The notes under the pieces were generated by a model. It saw nothing but the letters and a program-made list of their open reading frames with translations. It ran no database searches and was not told the origin of the DNA. Source: Paracoccaceae bacterium (GTDB taxonomy: Bacteria > Pseudomonadota > Alphaproteobacteria > Rhodobacterales > Rhodobacteraceae). Taken from it: DNA of 64,000 nucleotides. Positions within the stretch are counted from its first letter, which is position 1. Every line of letters starts with the position of its first letter. The DNA lies in contig JAIXZW010000004.1 of NCBI GenBank assembly GCA_027489375.1, positions 62,001-126,000 on the forward strand. The letters are read 5' to 3'. Positions 61,612 to 64,000 of the stretch are shown here, in pieces. Position numbers and translations under genes: made by a program.

Positions 61612-62232
61612 ATGACCCCCGCCGCAGACAACAAACCCCGTACCCGCATCCAGCAGAAGAACTCGGAAACCATCCTCGAAGCGGCGCTCGAGGTGTTTTC
61701 GACCTACGGCTTCCGCGGCGCCACCCTCGACCAGATCGCCGAGGTGGCGGGCCTGTCGAAACCCAACCTGCTTTATTACTTCCCCTCGAAAGAGGCGATG
61801 CATCAGGCACTCCTCACCCGCCTCCTCGCCACGTGGCTCGACCCTCTGCGCGACCTCGACGCCAAGGGCGACCCGCTGTCCGAAATCCTCGCCTATGTCC
61901 GCCGCAAGGTCGAGTTGAGCCGCGACTTCCCCCGCGAAAGCCGCCTTTTCGCCAACGAGATCCTCCAGGGCGCGCCGCGTATGCAGGACGCCCTCAACGG
62001 CGAGCTGAAATCCCTCGTCGACGAAAAGGCCGCCGTGCTGCAAGGCTGGATGGATCAGGGCCGCATCGCAAGGATGCCGCCCGTCCACCTGATCTTCTCG
62101 ATCTGGGCGCTCACCCAGCATTACGCCGATTTCGACGCGCAGGTCCGCGCCGTTCTGGGCAGCGGCCACGATCCCTTCTCGGAAGCGGGCGCCTATCTCG
62201 ACATGCTCTTCCGCAAGCTGCTGGCCCCCTAG
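61612..62232 (+). CDS. rutR: TetR-family pyrimidine-utilisation regulator RutR (paralogue 2)
   Basis: A 206-residue repressor very close to E. coli RutR. It shares ILEAALEVFSTYGFRGATLD, VAGLSKPNLLYYFPSKEAMH, LATWLDPLRDL, VRRKVELSRDFPRESRLFAN and ALTQHYADFDAQV, which cover the HTH and the uracil-binding domain. Unlike paralogue 1 (57462-58109) no RutR box is visible directly before it. It probably senses uracil or thymine and co-controls the pyrimidine region. Its only neighbours are the ACT gene and a convergent monooxygenase. Confidence 0.88.
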   Translation: MTPAADNKPRTRIQQKNSETILEAALEVFSTYGFRGATLDQIAEVAGLSKPNLLYYFPSKEAMHQALLTRLLATWLDPLRDLDAKGDPLSEILAYVRRKVELSRDFPRESRLFANEILQGAPRMQDALNGELKSLVDEKAAVLQGWMDQGRIARMPPVHLIFSIWALTQHYADFDAQVRAVLGSGHDPFSEAGAYLDMLFRKLLAP

Positions 62233-62243
62233 GTCCGCCTGCC

Positions 62244-62301
62244 CTTTCACCTTTGTAAAAATACTCTCCGGGGGTCCGGGGGTGGAAAACCCCCGGCGCG
62301 G
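62244..62301 (+). repeat. Dispersed element, copy 9
   Basis: CTTTCACCTTTGTAAAAATA, then CTCTCCGGGGG and the tail hairpin CCGGGGG/CCCCCGG with TGGAAAA loop, matching copy 4. It lies between the convergent rutR and monooxygenase genes. Confidence 0.6.
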
Positions 62302-62316
62302 GCCGCAATCCCCCCG

Positions 62317-63318
62317 TCAGGCGGCCTGAAGCGCCGTATGCTCCGCCATGACCTCCGCCGCGATCTCGAACGACCGCAGCCGCGCCGCATGGTCGTGGAT
62401 CATCCCCGTCAGCATCACCTCGTCGGGCCGGTATTCCGCCAGCAGCGCCGCCATCTGCGCCCGCACCGTATCGGGACTTCCCACCGCCGCGCAGGACATC
62501 GCCTGCCGCACCTCGGCCATCGCCTGCGGCGTCACCTCCGACAGATCCCCCGTCGGTCGCGGCAGCAACCCCGGCCGCCCCGTCCTGAGCCGCGCGAAGG
62601 CGAGGATTTGCGACGACCGCAGGAATTCCGCCTCGGCATCCGTCTCGGCCGCACAGACCCCGACCCCCATCATCGCATAGGGTTTCGCCAGCCATTGCGA
62701 CGGGCGGAAGGTGGCGCGGTATGTCTCCAAGGCCGCGCCAAGCAAGGCGGGCGCGAAATGCGAGGCAAAGGCGTAGGGCAGCCCCAGATAGGCCGCAAGC
62801 TGCGCGCCATAAAGCGACGAGCCGAGGATCCAGACCGGAACCTGCGTGCCCGTGGCCGGCACCGCACGGATGCGCGCCTGCGGGTCGTCGGGGCCAAGAT
62901 AGCCCAGCAACTCCAGCACATCCTGCGGGAACTCGTCCCCCGCCTCCATATGCCGCCGAAGCGCCCGCGCGGTGGCCATATCCGTCCCCGGCGCACGGCC
63001 AAGGCCAAGGTCGATCCGACCGGGATAAAGCGTCTCCAGCGTGCCGAACTGCTCGGCCACGACCAAAGGCGCATGGTTCGGCAACATGATCCCGCCCGCC
63101 CCGACACGGATGGTCTTCGTCGCCGCCGCCACATGCCCGATCACCACGGCAGTCGCGGCCGAGGCGATGCCCGGCATGTTGTGATGCTCGGCCAGCCAGT
63201 AGCGGTGATACCCCCAGCCCTCGGCATGGCGGGCAAGGTCGGCGCTGTTGGCCAAGGCCTGCGCAGGCGTCACCCCTTCGGGCACGGGGCAGAGGTCGAG
63301 GATGGAATAATGCTGCAT
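62317..63318 (-). CDS. LLM-class flavin-dependent oxidoreductase (luciferase-like)
   Basis: A 333-residue member of the luciferase-like monooxygenase superfamily (MsnO8-type). It begins [15 protein letters not shown] and contains [55 protein letters not shown] and [20 protein letters not shown], typical FMN-binding TIM-barrel blocks. Substrate unknown; members include alkanal, sulfonate and NTA monooxygenases. It converges on rutR. Confidence 0.92.
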   Translation of the reverse strand: MQHYSILDLCPVPEGVTPAQALANSADLARHAEGWGYHRYWLAEHHNMPGIASAATAVVIGHVAAATKTIRVGAGGIMLPNHAPLVVAEQFGTLETLYPGRIDLGLGRAPGTDMATARALRRHMEAGDEFPQDVLELLGYLGPDDPQARIRAVPATGTQVPVWILGSSLYGAQLAAYLGLPYAFASHFAPALLGAALETYRATFRPSQWLAKPYAMMGVGVCAAETDAEAEFLRSSQILAFARLRTGRPGLLPRPTGDLSEVTPQAMAEVRQAMSCAAVGSPDTVRAQMAALLAEYRPDEVMLTGMIHDHAARLRSFEIAAEVMAEHTALQAA

Positions 63319-63454
63319 CCCCCCAACATAGGCCCGCCTCCGCAGCGGCACAAGTTTGTCCGCCCCGTGACCCATGTCACAAGACTTGCTGCCCTACCCC
63401 CGCTCCGTTAGGAATCCTTGACACAACGCCGCAAAGGCGCAGCGAAAGCGCGTG

Positions 63455-64000
63455 ATGACCCGGAATGTCAGCTTCGATTTCTTCCGTGGCGTCATGGCGC
63501 TGATGGTCTGCATCGGACATTTCTTCTATTGGAACGACCGCCAGACCGTCTCGATCGCCTTCATCCTTGCCGTGGATTTTTTCCTCGTCCTCAGCGGCTT
63601 CGTCCTCGCGGCATCGCTTCGGGCGCGCCCTTTGCCGGTCGCGCGCTTCTTTGCGCAGCGCTACCTGCGCCTCGTGCCTGTATACCTCGCCTGCGTCGGA
63701 CTGACCGTCCCCTGCGTGATCTGGTGGCGCGACATTTCCGGGCCATCGACCGGCGATCTCGTCACTGTCATCCTGATGGGCCAGATGTTGCCCTGGCGGG
63801 CAGGTTCGGACTTCGTGGAGGTCGAACCCCTCGGCATCGCCTGGTCAATCTCGGCCGAACTTTGGGCGGGTGTTCTCCTGCTTCCCGCGGCGATGGCCTT
63901 GGCAAGGCGGTTCGCGGCGCTTGCCGCCACGCTGCTCGTCCTGCTCTATCTCGTGACGCTGGCCATGATCGTGGCAGCGTCACGCAGTTTTCTTGACGTC
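63455..64000 (+). CDS. Acyltransferase 3 family membrane protein, N-terminal fragment
   Basis: The first 182 codons of an integral membrane acyltransferase that runs off the right edge. It opens NVSFDFFRGVMALMVCIGHF, with the R and H of the family active-site region, followed by FILAVDFFLVLSGFVLAASL and AQRYLRLVPVYLA. Such proteins O-acetylate surface polysaccharides (OafA/NodX). A TTGACA sequence at 63418-63423 could be a -35 box, but no good -10 box follows. The ribosome site is weak. Specificity cannot be told from the fragment. Confidence 0.87.
   Translation, partial: MTRNVSFDFFRGVMALMVCIGHFFYWNDRQTVSIAFILAVDFFLVLSGFVLAASLRARPLPVARFFAQRYLRLVPVYLACVGLTVPCVIWWRDISGPSTGDLVTVILMGQMLPWRAGSDFVEVEPLGIAWSISAELWAGVLLLPAAMALARRFAALAATLLVLLYLVTLAMIVAASRSFLDV

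Noticed and set aside
63418-63423. TTGACA -35 box before the acyltransferase
   Set aside because: The hexamer is perfect, but the expected -10 position 17 bp later reads AGCGAA, so a sigma-70 promoter is not supported.

Overview
The window is a very GC-rich stretch of an alphaproteobacterial chromosome, most likely from a Rhodobacteraceae (Rhodobacter/Gemmobacter/Roseobacter-like) species. The evidence is a set of gene arrangements typical of that family: nnr-glnB-glnA; acnA next to a DUF1223 gene and a ccmABCDG block; yajC-secD-secF leading into ccmA; yfgM-bamB-der; a soxBDAG sarcosine oxidase operon; and ccmI-ruvX. I saw no tRNA, rRNA, CRISPR array, transposase or prophage.

1-8.2 kb: the start of nnr (minus strand) diverges from the nitrogen genes glnB-glnA, which end in a strong terminator. 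Two unassigned membrane-tailed proteins follow that share a C-terminal domain. Next come a DUF3445 haem-dependent demethylase-like gene, a DMSP lyase (dddP) with a complete set of active-site residues, purB and a small secreted Cys protein. 8.3-12.6 kb: an isolated fliG, a duplicated REP-type repeat array, a DMT exporter, a lipid A-type acyltransferase and a DUF1223 protein. 12.9-22.6 kb: acnA, a TM2 protein, then a long minus-strand block in which yajC-secD-secF-Mth938 run into the cytochrome c maturation genes ccmA-ccmB-ccmC-ccmD-ccmG. 22.9-36.8 kb: serS, a TspO-like membrane protein, der-bamB-yfgM, a membrane-anchored RTX-repeat protein, an Atm1-type ABC exporter, a LysM protein, a LOG-family hydrolase overlapping rarD, and Fe superoxide dismutase.

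36.9-42.1 kb is the heterotetrameric sarcosine oxidase operon. It is divergent from ccmI-ruvX-DUF1289 (42.3-44.3 kb). 44.4-50.0 kb (minus strand) holds a short-chain-fatty-acid-type XRE regulator, a one-domain response regulator, a small membrane protein, a fused Na+/solute-symporter histidine kinase of the CbrA/CrbS type, and an orphan FliM-like protein. This looks like a carbon (acetate-type) sensing unit. 50.3-62.3 kb is a pyrimidine or hydantoin catabolic region: a THI5-like ABC transporter with an embedded 4-TM protein, dihydropyrimidinase, an N-carbamoyl amidohydrolase, two RutR-family regulators, a haem-degrading-domain protein, a class III aminotransferase and a ProC-like oxidoreductase. 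Two RutR-box-like palindromes lie between the amidohydrolase and the first regulator. The window closes with a luciferase-like monooxygenase and the start of an acyltransferase-3 gene.

Repeats are conspicuous. At least nine intergenic copies of an element built around AAATATCCTCGGGGG plus G/C hairpins are scattered through the window, one of them inside the ccm operon. There is also the REP array at 9.45-9.95 kb and a long inverted repeat at 60.03-60.12 kb. Plus-strand genes favour C-ending codons and minus-strand genes favour G-ending codons, so the whole window probably lies in one replichore with the minus strand leading.
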